In this document: positions 33,919 through 45,425 of the stretch, piece after piece
How the letters are laid out: each line of letters begins with the position of its first letter
How positions within the stretch are numbered: the stretch's first letter is position 1
NCBI RefSeq assembly: GCF_001653235.2
Contig: NC_035791.1
Span: 310,001-374,000, forward strand
From: Pochonia chlamydosporia 170
Taxonomy: Eukaryota > Ascomycota > Sordariomycetes > Hypocreales > Clavicipitaceae
DNA: 64,000 bases
Direction: 5' to 3'
Program-made: the position numbers and the translations under genes
Notes under the pieces: model-generated
Database searches by the model: none
Told to the model about the DNA's origin: nothing
The model's input: only the letters and a program-made list of their open reading frames with translations

Positions 33919-35007
33919 GGACTGGTAGCTTATGTCCGGCTGGTTTTGACAGGCAAAACCACGGTCAAAGCCCAGCAGGACAGACGCTATCGCGGCAGCG
34001 GCGACACGGTGGTTTTCGCAGTGTCACTTCGTGTCTACTAGGGGACCAGGATAACTTTTCCCTCACATGCTTTGCCCCTTGTTTTTGTCACATCATCAAA
34101 GAAGAAAGTTAGTAAACCATAGATCGATCAGTCGTTTATGTAGAATCATTGTCTTGAAGCTTTTCATCAAGTTTTGTTAGCCATAGACTCGAATTCGAAT
34201 TGTTTAAAGCCCTAGAGTCCACACTCTTCCTCTTTCTCCCCTGCATTTTGCGATGTATCACCGAGCCAAGTTCTCGTGGAATGAAGGCGGTGTTTCAATT
34301 AAGCTCCTGGCGGCCATGTTACGTATCTGTATGATGACGAATTCGTTCACGGCGGATGTATGCGGTGATATCCACGCACCACCTGCGTTGTTTCGTCTGA
34401 TAAAATGCTACGTCCTCTCAGAAGACACGTCCAAAAAGGCATGTCATGACACAATCGACAAGCAGCCATACATATTGGCATCATGTCAGCAGGTCCTTGT
34501 ACCCGCCTCGACGGGGAATGTGCTTCTGACTAGTTTCATGCACGACGCTGTGCTGTTCCCCCGCGCCATAGGAAGAGCACGCCAGTCTTTCTTTTTCTTC
34601 TTCCCTTTGTCATTCTCTTTTCTTAACTTGTCTCTCTTTTTCTGTTTTGGTCTATTCCATATCGCACGTCGGCATCCGCCACGCGTACCCGATGGTTGAC
34701 GTAGCCTTTGACTACGTCCGCTCAAGCTTGTACAACTGCCGTCAATTAGGTTAGGGCATTACGACATGTCACTTTGACATCAGATCGACCCTGGCATTTG
34801 GAAAGAAGCTGGACCAAGGTCAACTGGTCGGATCTGGTCTGGTCACATTTGCATTTCTGCACCGCAGGACATCAAGCCAGCAAACAAGCTACAGACCCCC
34901 GGAAGAGTAGCCATTGCCATTGCCATTCCTGGCCTTGATGTAATCTTTTTAACAGGGACAAAGCAACCAGAAAACTCAACACAGTAGTCTGCTTCTGAAC
35001 CAGCGGC
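33919..35007. other. Intergenic region
   Basis: 1.1 kb, no supported gene. Contains a T-rich tract at about 34588-34650. Confidence 0.4.
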
Positions 35008-36638
35008 ATGGAGAGTAGCGTTCAGCCGCACCCGAATCAAGGCGCAACAATCCCCGTTCCCTCACCCACAACTCCATTCTGGCGCAGTCAGAAACATCAC
35101 CTCGATAGTCACCGCAGCACGCCCGATCTGCCAAAGGAGCAAGACATTGTCATTGTGGGCGCCGGGTTCTCTGGGGCCTCTTGCGCATATTACATCTCCC
35201 AGCTCATGCAATCTGCCACTTTGCCGCCACGCACCACATGCACAATTCTCGAGGCGAGAGACGCCTGCTCCGGTGCCACGGGTCGAAATGGTAACGTGGG
35301 CTCCTTTCCCCCCTCCCAAGTATATTTATACCTAGCTAGGTATATGTAGCAAAGCGTCTTGGTGTGGTTGCCAACTCATCGAATCCCAGGAGGTCATTTG
35401 CGTCCAGACTCGCTGGCCACGTTTCAGAGGTATGCGCCGACATACGGCGTCCAAGCGGCCAGTGATATTGCGCTCTTTGAGTTGGACAATTGCAGGGCAG
35501 TCAGAGACATCATTAGGGCGGAGGAAATCGCCTGCGACTACACGGAAGTCATTTCCTCCAGCGTCTTCTTGGACGACTCTCAAGCCGAGGAGGCAAAGAG
35601 GCTACTCGGCGAGCTCGTTGCTGAGGGACACGACATTTTGCAAAAGTTCAAGTATTATCAAGGTCAACAGGCCGAAGAAGTATCTGGGGTGAATGGTGCC
35701 AAGGGGCCGACCACGTTTCAAGCAGCATGTCTTTGGTATGTTCCGTGTTCCCAAGACATGCAAAGACCATGTCTCCTCCCTATTACTGCCCGGTATCTGG
35801 CTAAGATGAAGCTATTGATTGTACCTTTGATAGGCCTTACAAACTAGTCATGCATCTCCTTGCCGTCGCCACCTCCAAGGGCGTTCATCTCCAAACCAAT
35901 ACTCCCGTCTTAGCGACCTCCAACGACCCGGATGTCAACGGATACTGGACTTTATCTACACCTCGTGGTGATTTAAGGGCAAAAAAGATTATTTTTGCAA
36001 CCAACGGCTACACAAGCCACTTGCTACCTCAATACAGCAGTGCCATTGTGCCAGTCCGCGGTATCTGCAGCCATATCATCTCTCACGCAGGCACTCCCTC
36101 CGTATCAAAGACTATCATGACAATGGGCATCAAGCATGGCCCCGGACAGCACGACTACCTCATAACAAGACCAGACCGGAGCATAATTGTCGGTGGTGCA
36201 TGGAAAGCGGTTCGTCGCGGCCCAAGAGAAGACTGGCACAACGTCACCGATGATTCGCGATTGATTCCCATTGCAGAAAACTACTACAATGGTTTCATGA
36301 ACCGGACCTTCAAGTCTTGGGAAAAGACAAAAGCAGACGTAGATTACCTCTGGACTGGAATCATGGGGGTAGGTGCCGTCTATCATTTCTCCTCGTGCAC
36401 GTGTCGTTCATGCTAATTGGGCCAGTACACTTCCGACGAAGTTCCCCATGTAGGCCAAATACACGAAAAGCCTGGCCAATATTTATGCGCGGGGTTCAAT
36501 GGGCATGGCATGCCGCAGGTTCTTTTGTGTGCCAGGGCCACAGTCAAGATAGCGCTCGAAGGTTGCGGTTTTGCTGAAACAGGTGTTCCACCGGTGTTCA
36601 AGACCAGCGTCGAGAGAACCGCTGCTGCAAAGAAGTGA
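35008..36638 (+). CDS. FAD-dependent amine/amino-acid oxidoreductase (DAO family)
   Basis: Exons 35008-35290, 35390-35735, 35834-36368 and 36426-36638 sum to 459 codons (458 residues). The FAD dinucleotide motif is IVIVGAGFSGASCAYY (GxGxxG, about residues 48-63). It is followed by TCTILEARDACSGATGRNGG, the classical ADP-ribose Glu and the SGATGRNGGH segment of the OrdL/gamma-glutamylputrescine oxidase branch. A second FAD contact is KKIIFATNGYTS, and the C-terminal GFNGHGMP closes the fold. It should oxidise an amine or amino acid, giving an imine and H2O2. The substrate is not readable. No peroxisomal SKL-type end is present (ends AAAKK). Convergent with palA. Confidence 0.9.
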
Positions 36639-36849
36639 AATTATCTGACTTCCCAGGTAGACGGTTTACGTGGTCAACACCGAACGCAGCTCGATCAGCA
36701 TCAAACCGGGTGGCGTGGTCTGGGAGCATTCAGGTCCGCGCCACCACAAGTCCCTTGCGCAATGCCCAGAGCAGAAGGTACGAGGCAAACGTTGGTTCTA
36801 TATTCTTGCTGCAACTCGCATTCCAGTTTTCTCCATAGATTTGTATTTA

Positions 36850-39752
36850 TCAGCCAAATTTGATGCCCGAATTAGGATTCCAGGTACCCGATCCCCTCTC
36901 TCCCTGTTGTGTACGATCATCGTTCCCCGGAACTGGTGGGCCACTCCCGCCAAACTTGATCCCCATAGCGGGATTCCACATTGTAGTCATGGGGTTTGCC
37001 TGTGGCGCCATCGGCTGCGGTTGCTGGACCCTTTCCCCTGCCCAAGACTGTATAGAAGCTTCGACGGGATTGGAGATTGGTTGCCTAGGAACGTGAACTG
37101 GATGCCTCTGGGGAGAAGAAGGGTGTTGTTGCGTAGCTGGCTCGCGGGAAAAGTACGATGCTTGTGATGGCTGAAATTGTGCTGCGGGAGGACTTTGTAA
37201 GGGACCGTGGTTGTGCGACAAGTTGAGGGTTGAAAGAGGCGGCATACTAAGTTCCCTAAAATTGGCGATTAGAATCAAGACACATGAAATGGAGAAGTTG
37301 TCCTTTCCGAACTCACTCTTCCAATGCTCTGGCCTCCATCCGCCGTTGTGCCACCCATCCCTTCGCGACATCGCGGAAACCCTGTCCAACGATCTTGTTC
37401 AGATCATTATAGAACTTTCTGCCAACTTCGAGGTTGTTGATTATTTCCTTGTACTTGAAATATGCGCTATCCAGCTTCTGCAATGCTTGTTCACGCTCTC
37501 GGGATCCTCGATCACCGCACCTTCGTTTCTGAGACTCGAATTCTGAGTTTGCGCGCTCTACTTCTTTCAACAGCCGCTCCTGTTCCTGTGATTCTTTGTC
37601 CAGGGCATCCAACTCTGGCTCATAGAGCTTGTCGAGGCGTTTTTCGAAAAAGTCTTCAAAGTGTGCGGGAACAATGGCTGTTGACGGGTAGGATCTCTCC
37701 AGTCTTGCAGCTTCCTTCAAGATGTCAGGCTTAATGTCGTCTTTGCGCGCATTTTCGCGTAGAGTCTCGACCCTCTTCCTTCTTCTACTCTCTAGCCTGA
37801 GGATGTCATTGTATGCGCTTCGCAGTTTGCCTACAGAAGCTTTAAGTTCGGGGTTGGTGTCCCTCTGAGAGCTTGACGGCACAAAATCTAGCAAGCCCCT
37901 GTCCGATCCGCATAATATATGCAGAAGATCCTCGTTGGCAGCGAACTTTTCTCGTACCACACCGTCACTGCTAGCACTGCTCGCAAAATATCCCTCGATC
38001 TCACCAGCATGTCCCCAAAGCTTTCCACCCTGCACGTCACTCTGGCTTTCGGGTCGTGACCATCTCTCAGTGCCGTACTTCCTCCTCGCCTTCTGGTCCT
38101 CTTCATTCTCAGCCGCGAGCGCTGATGTCCCATCTTCAAATGTCGCAATATCTGCAGCACGTAACTTATCAATGTCTGCAAAGCTTTTTCGAAGCCTCCC
38201 GATGGCATCGGCTTGTCTCAGTTCCTCGGCATGTTGGACCAAGCTCGGGGGCAGCCCAAGTGGCTTCTCCAACGCTTGTAATGATCCGGGCAGACCAATA
38301 GAGCTGAACAGGGAATGAATTTTGTCATTGAGGGCTTCCAATTCTTGAATGATGTTTTGGTTGACCATACGATCGCGGCGTTCTTCGTATATGGAAACGG
38401 CGACGTGGACCGAAAATGGCACCAGCCTTGAAAACAGGGCAGGCCCGAACTCTGCTCGATCTCCAAGGAAATCGAACGGGTTCGCAACCTGAGGGGGGAC
38501 CCGCGCTACAGCCATGTTGGCCCTCTCAAGAATCTTTAGCTCTGTTTTTGGCGGAACAGGGTCTTGAAAGTCAAGCTTGTCAGCTCATGCGCACAATTGC
38601 AAGGTGAAAGGTAAAGCAGCGCACTCACTCAGGAATATCATGTCGTTGTCTTTCTCGGCCCTCTTAAGGTCCTCTTCAACTTTTCTTTTGAGGCCGTTTA
38701 AGTCGTCCACCACGGTCTTGTTGAGATACCCTCCCTTGGTTTCCTTGATACCTTCTGTGACACAGGCAACGGCATCTATTAATCTAGCCACCTCTTCGCC
38801 ATATTTTCTCTTCTCCAGGCAATCGCACGCAGCTCGGTACTGTGCAGCAGCGGCAAAATGGTGATGCTTCGCGGTCATATGATGAATCCAAGCGCTGCTG
38901 ATGGCTTCGCTCTTCATAGCAGCTTCTCCAGCCAAATTGTACAAATCTGACACTCTGGCAGCCAATTTGGCTATAGATGCGTCTTTATAGCCGTCCATGA
39001 CAGCTTTTTGCCAGAAGCACTCTTGGCTTTGGGCAAGCAATAACTGCATCAAGGATTCCAAAGTATGTTCATCCATGTCTTCAGGCGGATCGGACATCCG
39101 AAGCTCGGGCACGACCTCTTTCTGCATGTGCGATAGCACACCGGCCGCGAGTGAGAAGTAATTGGCACTTGTTTTGATGCCTTCGGCCGTTCCCCGAGAG
39201 GTGTGGACAGCCAACTGCGAGTACAAAGCTGCCAGATTGTAAAGCACGTTGAGGAGCTCGTATTTCATGTTATTTCGCACCATGGGTCGTTCGGAGTTGT
39301 AGCCCAGGGCAGGATACCACGTAAACTCGGCACCAATCTGTTACAACGTGAAGCGCTGGTTAGCTGATATCAGGACGGGAAAGGAGGCCCAGGGTCATGG
39401 TACCGTACATCAATTGGAAATTTGCCTCCTATCCAAGCCAACTGCCCTGCATAGGCCTGGAGTTTCTTTACACCGCTAGGGTGCGGCTCGCGAACATTGA
39501 TGGCATCTTGTCGCAGGCAGTCGATGACCTCGAGGTCTTGCTTGAACATGTCCGGATGCTGATCATACTTGCTGTTGATGTATTGCTTGATAGTGGACGC
39601 TAGAGACAACTGCGTGGATCGTCGAAAGGGCAGTGACAGGATGCTGCTGGTGCTGGTGGGCGTGAACGTCAGCACTGGATGTCAAACAAGCTGGAAAGCT
39701 GCTGTGGGCTGGCGACAGCTCGTCGTGGGGTTGGTGCAACTCACGTCGTCAT
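36850..39752 (-). CDS. palA: pH-response regulator PalA/Rim20 (BRO1-domain, ALIX-like)
   Basis: Exons on the minus strand: 39745-39752 (8 nt), 39409-39646, 38629-39337, 37317-38562 and 36850-37255. They total 869 codons (868 residues), as expected for PalA. The start uses a micro-exon ATGACGAC spliced to give MTTSILSLPFRRST, the family's conserved N-terminus; an ATG at 39675 lies inside intron 1. Residues 1 to about 370 form the BRO1 domain (YDQHPDMFKQDLEVIDCLR, GYNSERPMVRNNMKYELLN). Then comes the coiled-coil V domain, and a Pro/Gln-rich tail ending in a WNP-x-x-GIKFG repeat. PalA bridges ESCRT-III (Vps32) and the PacC/Rim101 factor so that PacC is processed under alkaline conditions at endosomal or plasma-membrane sites. 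Confidence 0.95.
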
Positions 39753-40238
39753 TTTTGCTACTTCGATGGTGAGGCTATACAATTCTTTCGTGCATCTTTT
39801 TCTATCTGTCAGCTGTGGCTGGCGACAGGATTTGACCTGAGCAGAGAGTAATAAGTAAACTGAGAGCCGTAAGCAGAAAGGTGACGAGGGGTCTTGAACT
39901 TGGCATTTATTTGGGAATGCTTCGTTGTGTTGTGGTGTGGTTGGAGGGGCAAGCTGTAGATGCAGCTGATGAGTCAGCATATGCACCTACGTCACCTTGT
40001 CCTAAGTTAGACCCTGGCACTGAAATGGCAGGCAATCTTGACAAGTTGAGATGAAGCTGGGAGCGGACGTTTCTGGTTCATTGCCTCAACTTTCATACAA
40101 GATAGGTAGACAATGATTACATCAGAGACTATCAAAAGAACCAGACACCATGTCCGTCCATACCCTGATCGGAAAGACCATTCAAACCACATCGACAAAA
40201 CGGTCCGCTTCCGTTTCCCGCGTCATTATCTCAAGTTC
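39753..40238. other. Intergenic region between palA and the SDR gene
   Basis: About 0.49 kb. Contains the palA upstream region and the 3' end of the SDR. No further gene seen. Confidence 0.4.
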
Positions 40239-41042
40239 TCAACTATCGCCAACCCATCCTCCATCACAGACATGGCTGCCACCAGTAATGGCACTCGAAT
40301 CATCCGACGCCAAAAACAGCATTAGCCTGGCCACCTCGGCAGGCACCAACACTCTCTTCAAGCACTGGGCCCCCAGACTCTCGGCTTTGTACTCGTCGGT
40401 AAGCACCGTGTCAATCTGTCGCTGTGTGGCGATGGACCCAGGCATGATGCTGTTCACGCGAATACCGTACTTACCAAACTCCCTTGCGTGAGTCCTCGTC
40501 ATGCCCATGACAGCCGCCTTGCAGGTAGTGTAGATGGGGATCTCGGTCGCCGGGATGCGCCATGTGATGGAGCCCATGTTGATGATGCTGCCCGAGCCCT
40601 GTTTCTGCATTGCCGGAGCAATGTGCTGCGTCAGGAAGAATTGGTGGCGCAAATTCACGTTGATGTCGTACTCAAACGACTCGCGTGTAATTTGCGCTGT
40701 TGGCACACGCGAGTTGGGTCCTGCAGACGCCGCATTGTTGATGAGCACGTCTACACGGCCAAATTGCTTGAGTGCCCTTTCAGCGCATTCTTGAAGCTGG
40801 TCCAGGTCTGTGACGTCGCAATGCATGAAGGTGGGTTTGGTGATGTTTTCAATGTCGACCGGCATGGAGGCAAGCTGGTCAAGCAGCTTCTTTGCAGAAT
40901 CGTCGGCAATGTCCAAAAATATGACGCGGGAGCCTTGTCTGTAAAAGAGTTCCACGGCTGCTGCACCAATGCCCTCGGCGGCGCCAGTGATCAAAACAAC
41001 TTTGTCGCGGAGACTGGGATAGATTGCATGTTGTTGGTCCAT
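40239..41042 (-). CDS. Short-chain dehydrogenase/reductase (classical SDR)
   Basis: Single exon, 267 residues. The Rossmann motif TGAAEGIG is at 19-26, N102 lies in INNAA, the catalytic Ser in MGSITW (about 158), and the Y171-x-x-x-K175 pair in YTTCK. PG follows in NSIMPGSIAT. An acidic residue after beta-2 (FLDIAD, D44) suggests NAD(H) preference. The C-terminal DDSSAITGGSHVCDGGW is typical of 2,3-dihydroxy or glucose/3-oxoacyl-type dehydrogenases. The exact substrate is unknown. The ATG at 41042 is well placed, and a (TTGACTC)6 minisatellite begins 20 nt upstream of it. Confidence 0.93.
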   Translation of the reverse strand: MDQQHAIYPSLRDKVVLITGAAEGIGAAAVELFYRQGSRVIFLDIADDSAKKLLDQLASMPVDIENITKPTFMHCDVTDLDQLQECAERALKQFGRVDVLINNAASAGPNSRVPTAQITRESFEYDINVNLRHQFFLTQHIAPAMQKQGSGSIINMGSITWRIPATEIPIYTTCKAAVMGMTRTHAREFGKYGIRVNSIMPGSIATQRQIDTVLTDEYKAESLGAQCLKRVLVPAEVARLMLFLASDDSSAITGGSHVCDGGWVGDS

Positions 41043-41061
41043 GGTTTGTGTCTTGTGGCTC

Positions 41062-41103
41062 TTGACTCTTGACTCTTGACTCTTGACTCTTGACTCTTGA
41101 CTC
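41062..41103 (-). repeat. 7-bp minisatellite (TTGACTC)6 in the SDR 5' region
   Basis: Six perfect tandem copies of TTGACTC on the plus strand (GAGTCAA on the coding strand), starting 20 nt upstream of the SDR ATG. Each copy carries TGACTC, close to the bZIP (Gcn4/CpcA, AP-1) half-site TGASTCA. A regulatory effect is inference; it may also lie in the 5' UTR. Confidence 0.9.
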
Positions 41104-42071
41104 TTGTCTGTGTAAAGTACGGAGACAGCCAGTTGCTACGCCCAAGGTGAAAAGAAGGTTCAAGTAGTGTCACACTTAAAAGCAAAGTATTGTTTTGTTC
41201 AAGTCTGCCAGTTGAGATGTTTGCTCCCGTTTTGTGTTCAGAAACACAACACACGCGCCCTTTCCAAGTCGGATGCAACATTCAATGTTACACCCGTGAA
41301 TGTGGCTGGAGTACTCAGTACCTAGGTGTTGAGATGAAAGATTCAGGCAAAGTGACATGGCATGTGCGCATGTACCTAGTAGCCAGACCAGGCAGGCTAC
41401 CAAGTATTTGATTGTCAGACCAGACGGTTCAATGAGTTATGCATGTGTCGCTGCCAGACTTGACCTGGCCTGTCTTGACCTGTCTTGAAGCTAACTTACC
41501 CCGCCTTCTCATGTTAAGACAAATTGATGGCGATGAGAACGCTGTCTGATCAATCACTTCCATGTCATCAAATGCCCGGTCCAGTCATGCCATTAATGAG
41601 TGTTACCCCACATCCACCGATCCACCAGACATGACCTGACCTGCGGTGACATCAAACCGATTCTCATCATTGAACCGACCTCCGGGGAATGCTTGGTGGC
41701 TGCTGATGGCCGGGGTGCTCCCCAATTCATTACATATACGTGTATCTCTCGCTCCGATGAATTGTTACCATGTTCAACGGATGCACGACGTTCAATAAAG
41801 CACGGCAGTGCACTGGGCCGTTATCGGATCGCGTACCTGGATCAATACAAGGAACACTGAAGTGAACACTGAAGACCGTCCAGTACGAGGTCCCTCGGTG
41901 GCAACCGATGCAGCGCTTCGATCAAAGCCAGTCACAATACTTGAGTTTCTAGGTGTCAAACTGCACAACACATTAAGAGAATATAACGAGAAGCAAAAGA
42001 AACAAAAAAGAAGGAGATAAGGTGGATGAAATTTCTCCTAACCCTTCCCCTCTGTACAGTTGCAGACTTGC

Positions 42072-42072
<1 letters not shown>
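41104..42072. other. Intergenic region
   Basis: No supported gene; lies between the SDR promoter and the poly(A) tract. GTACGGAG at about 41117 is a partial copy of the recurring TACGGAGTA motif. Confidence 0.4.

Positions 42073-42134
<62 letters not shown>
42073..42134. repeat. Homopolymer A(62) with A-rich flank
   Basis: 62 consecutive A residues after TTGCC, followed by a second A-rich stretch to about 42202. It lies just downstream of the stop codon of the SYLF gene (which reads leftward), in what is T-rich sequence on its coding strand. Length in the assembly may be inexact. Confidence 0.9.
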
Positions 42135-42135
<1 letters not shown>

Positions 42136-42229
42136 AATATTCTCAACAAGAGCCAAGCCATTTATAAAAGAATTAAAAAAAAAAAGAAAAAAAAAAGAAA
42201 ACCTCTCCATATCTTCATGCTGGCGTAAA

Positions 42230-44111
42230 CTAGGCATACTTCACATCACCGACATGGCCATGGCTTCCGTCGTCCACATAAGCCGGCGGCGCGCCGGATG
42301 ACATCTCCCCAGCCACAGTATCCCCGGGCTGTGTCTTCGATGGAGGCACATCACCAGGTCCAGATTGCTCTGGAGCCCCGAGAGAAGGAGGAGGAGGGGC
42401 ATGGTGGTCACCTAAAGCTCCCGCCTCGGCTCCTCCAAGAGTCTCCAGCAAGACGCTGGCACCGATGGGCCACATGTTTTGCGGCCCCTGCGGAGGAACT
42501 TGTCCCTGAAGAATCTGCTGGACTGTGAGAGCAGCTCCGTAAAACGAAGCGTTGGCGTCCTTCCTTTCCACGACCACTGTGCCGTCCACCTGAATTCCTG
42601 CATAGAAACCCCTCGACTTGACGTACGAAAATACAGGCCGGAATGCACTCGAACTGAGGCTCCGGCGCTTGGCGTCCCCTCCTCCAGGTTTGAGTGTACT
42701 CGACTGCTGTTGTTGTTGCTGTTGCTGTTGCTGTTGCTGTTGCCCATCATGAGGCGACGCAGTGTTCGGTTGTTCTTGTCCCCGCGTATTGGAACTGCCA
42801 GTCACCTTGTTACCAACGGTCTGGTCTCTCCCACGCTGCATGGCTGCGCCGAAATCAACAGCACCTCCAGCGCCGTATGGCCCAGCAACCACTGCCAAAT
42901 CACTACCTAGGCTCACCCGGGTATTCATGAATGCCGCCAGTGCCTCCTTGCTGTTTATGACACATACGCAATCGTAAATGTCCAGACCGATCTGGAATCC
43001 TCCTCCGACAGAGTGAACCTGAATGCCAGAAGGTGGGCTCCATGAGCCATCTGGTAGTCGAGCAATCAAGATACCGGAGCCGGTGGCACCAGACACCTGA
43101 AAGCCAGCACGCAGCGTGGTGAAAATGGCTAATCCGACTGCTTTGGAGATGACCTTTGGCGGGATGGTGACAATGACACGATTCTTGGGCTTCTCCTTGG
43201 TGGGATCAATCAGGCCGCTGGTTGACTCCCGTGCCTTGGGGTCGGTCGAGGTAGGGGGTTGGCCGGCCCCAGGGTCGGCATAGACTCCTTTGGCTGCCAT
43301 GAATGTCAGCATCCCGCAATGCGTGTACCAGTAAGTAGAAGATCTGATAATAAATGACTAGACATGCTGTTACACGATGAAGAGTACTGTACTCACTGCA
43401 GAAGGACCTGAGAATAGCGGCAGCCTTGTCGCACTCCTTGTCCAACGTTTCGGGTAGGAAGCTCTGGCTGCCAAGCTTATGTGCCAGACTGTTGATGGGA
43501 GCGGCTGCGCCCGCGCTCACAAGATGCTTGAAACGATGGCCCCAGCCGGATTTTTTGTCTCCATGTTGTTGATCAGGGTGTGGAGATTGGTGGTACTGCG
43601 GTTGTTGTTGGTGGTGGTGGTCTTGCTGAGAGTACGGCTGGCCAGGATCTTGACCAGATTGTTGCTGCGAGCCATCTTGCCCGGTTGGAGGCGGTGCAAA
43701 GACTGGGTTGGCAGGGTCGTATGCTGGGATGGTGTACGCGCTCTGTGGTTGTTGTTGTAGTTGTGGAAAGGACGTGGACTGCTTCTCATCGGGCTGTGTG
43801 GGCGGCGGAGGCGGGAAGTATGTTTGTGGTTGTTGTTGTTGTTGCTGCTGCTGCTGCTGTGCCGGCGGCTGTTGGGCTTGTTGGCCTTGATTTTGATGTT
43901 GATGTTGATGCTGTGGTTGCTCTTGATGAATCTGCTGGGGAGACGGATGAAGTTGCTGCGTCGATGTCTGCTCCGGGACTGGGACAGTCTGTGTCTGTGT
44001 CTGTGTCTGTGTCTGTGACATCGACGTCTTTGGTGGTGGAGGGGGCGGGGGATAGTAATCATTTCCACTGAGCTCGGCAATGATGTCGTTTGACTGTTCG
44101 TGGTTGGACAT
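42230..44111 (-). CDS. SYLF-domain (Ysc84-like) protein with long Gln/Pro-rich N-terminus
   Basis: Exons 43397-44111 and 42230-43293 (103-nt intron) total 593 codons (592 residues). The first 190 residues are Pro/Gln-rich, with PPPPPPP, a (QT)n run, a Q10 tract and HQHQHQ. Next is a SYLF-type region with HKLGSQSFLPETLDKECDKAAAILRSFC, continuing across the intron into TKGVYADPG. The core SYLF segment follows: VISKAVGLAIFTTLRAGF, VSGATGSGILIAR, GSWSPPSGIQVHSVGGGFQ and the AVVAGPYGAGG segment. It is interrupted by a second Q12 tract and resumes with FSYVKSRGFYAGIQVDG. SYLF proteins bind phosphoinositides and actin patches in endocytosis. The Q-rich inserts probably mediate weak protein contacts, by inference. 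Confidence 0.9.
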
Positions 44112-45425
44112 GATGATGGCGACGATGTTTGGACTCGACTGTAATTATCTGTTTGACTTTATGGAATGAAAGAGGGGTCTGCACTTAGAAAAAAAATCAT
44201 GGTCAAGATGTCGGTACCTTTTATCAGCCTTTCGTTTCGTGTTGGTGGGCAGCCTTGACAAGTTCACATTGCCAGGTCCAACCAGACCAGACAACAGAGC
44301 GACATTGATGTCATTATGCTCCATGTCCAACATTGAACCTTGTGGCTGACAATGGGTCCATGTCTAGCACTGATGTTCCTGTCAAGTCAAAAATTCGTGT
44401 TGAATGTTCCCTTGTCACTGCTAGTCTGTTCAAAGGCTGGCACAGCAATTGAGCCCAATTCCACAAGTATCTCTGCATTATTCCTACCATGACCCCTTGG
44501 AGCTTCACCATTTTCCTCCCTCTGTGGTGCGAGACCAACTCGACACTTGGAATCTGGTAGCCTCTCATGGGTCCCAATCTACCACGTACCTAGGGGGATA
44601 CCGAATTGTGAGTATCAATTGATTTGATCAATATTTATATGTATTCGCAGCAGCAGGAGTGAGTGTGCGGTGCATTGCCCGAATGCCCCGATTCATTCTT
44701 CGCTCATGCACTTGAGCGTGCATCTGTCGCCTGTGCCAGCTTCGTCATTGACCCGACACGACTGGAAATCCTCGGCCATTCCAGCTTCAAAAGTTCTGAA
44801 GCTGACATGGTTCTGTCTGTACCAACTATAGGTACAGGCAGGTACGAAATACCATCAATATCGACTCCGATCCTGTGCTGCCACTACAGCGCACTTCATT
44901 GACCGAGCCACTTATTACTTGATGAGTACGGAGTACTCCATCAATTTCAGCCCTGGCCATCAATTGATCATTCTGTTCGTCCTCTTGAGTACTTTACTAG
45001 GGCGTCCATGTCAGTCAACCCTGGGGCTCGGGTCATCCCTTGGTCAAGTACGGACATGGAGTATCGGGCCTTTCAATCAATCGAAATTTGATGTCAAACA
45101 GCGCATCAGCATCGAGCAGCTCCCGCCGATACGGGCAACCTCGCCTCCACGTCCTCAATTTGCACTTGACGTTGGGCAAGTCGTCGTGCTTATGAGACAT
45201 GTCAGCGCACCGGGCATGTACCAGGCTCTGACAAGCTTTTGGCCGACCGGACTGGATATCAAAATATTGCGTCAAGTCTGGTTGACCTCCACCTACGACG
45301 CACCTAGACCTTGGTAACAAAGAGCCTTGGTAGCCCGTCATCATCATCTTCGTTTTCCCCTTTTTCCTCTTTTTCCTCCTCAACTCCATATACTTAATAC
45401 ACCTTCCTAACCAGCCAGCGACACC
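44112..45425. other. Intergenic region with a TACGGAGTA palindrome
   Basis: 1.3 kb, no supported gene. GAGTACGGAGTACTCC at 44924-44939 is the most complete example of a motif repeated across the window. Confidence 0.4.

Noticed and set aside
39409..39675. ATG at 39675 as the palA start
   Set aside because: It lies in intron 1; the spliced MTTSILSLPFRRST start matches the conserved PalA N-terminus.
41062..41103. Regular repeat considered as a CRISPR array
   Set aside because: Units are 7 bp with no spacers, in a eukaryotic genome; it is a minisatellite.
42022..42301. Poly-Lys and poly-Phe frames over the A62 tract
   Set aside because: Pure products of the homopolymer, with no protein-like sequence.
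43580..44071. Long Val/Leu/Cys-rich plus-strand frames opposite the SYLF gene
   Set aside because: They are antisense readings of CAG/CAA repeats encoding the Gln tracts.
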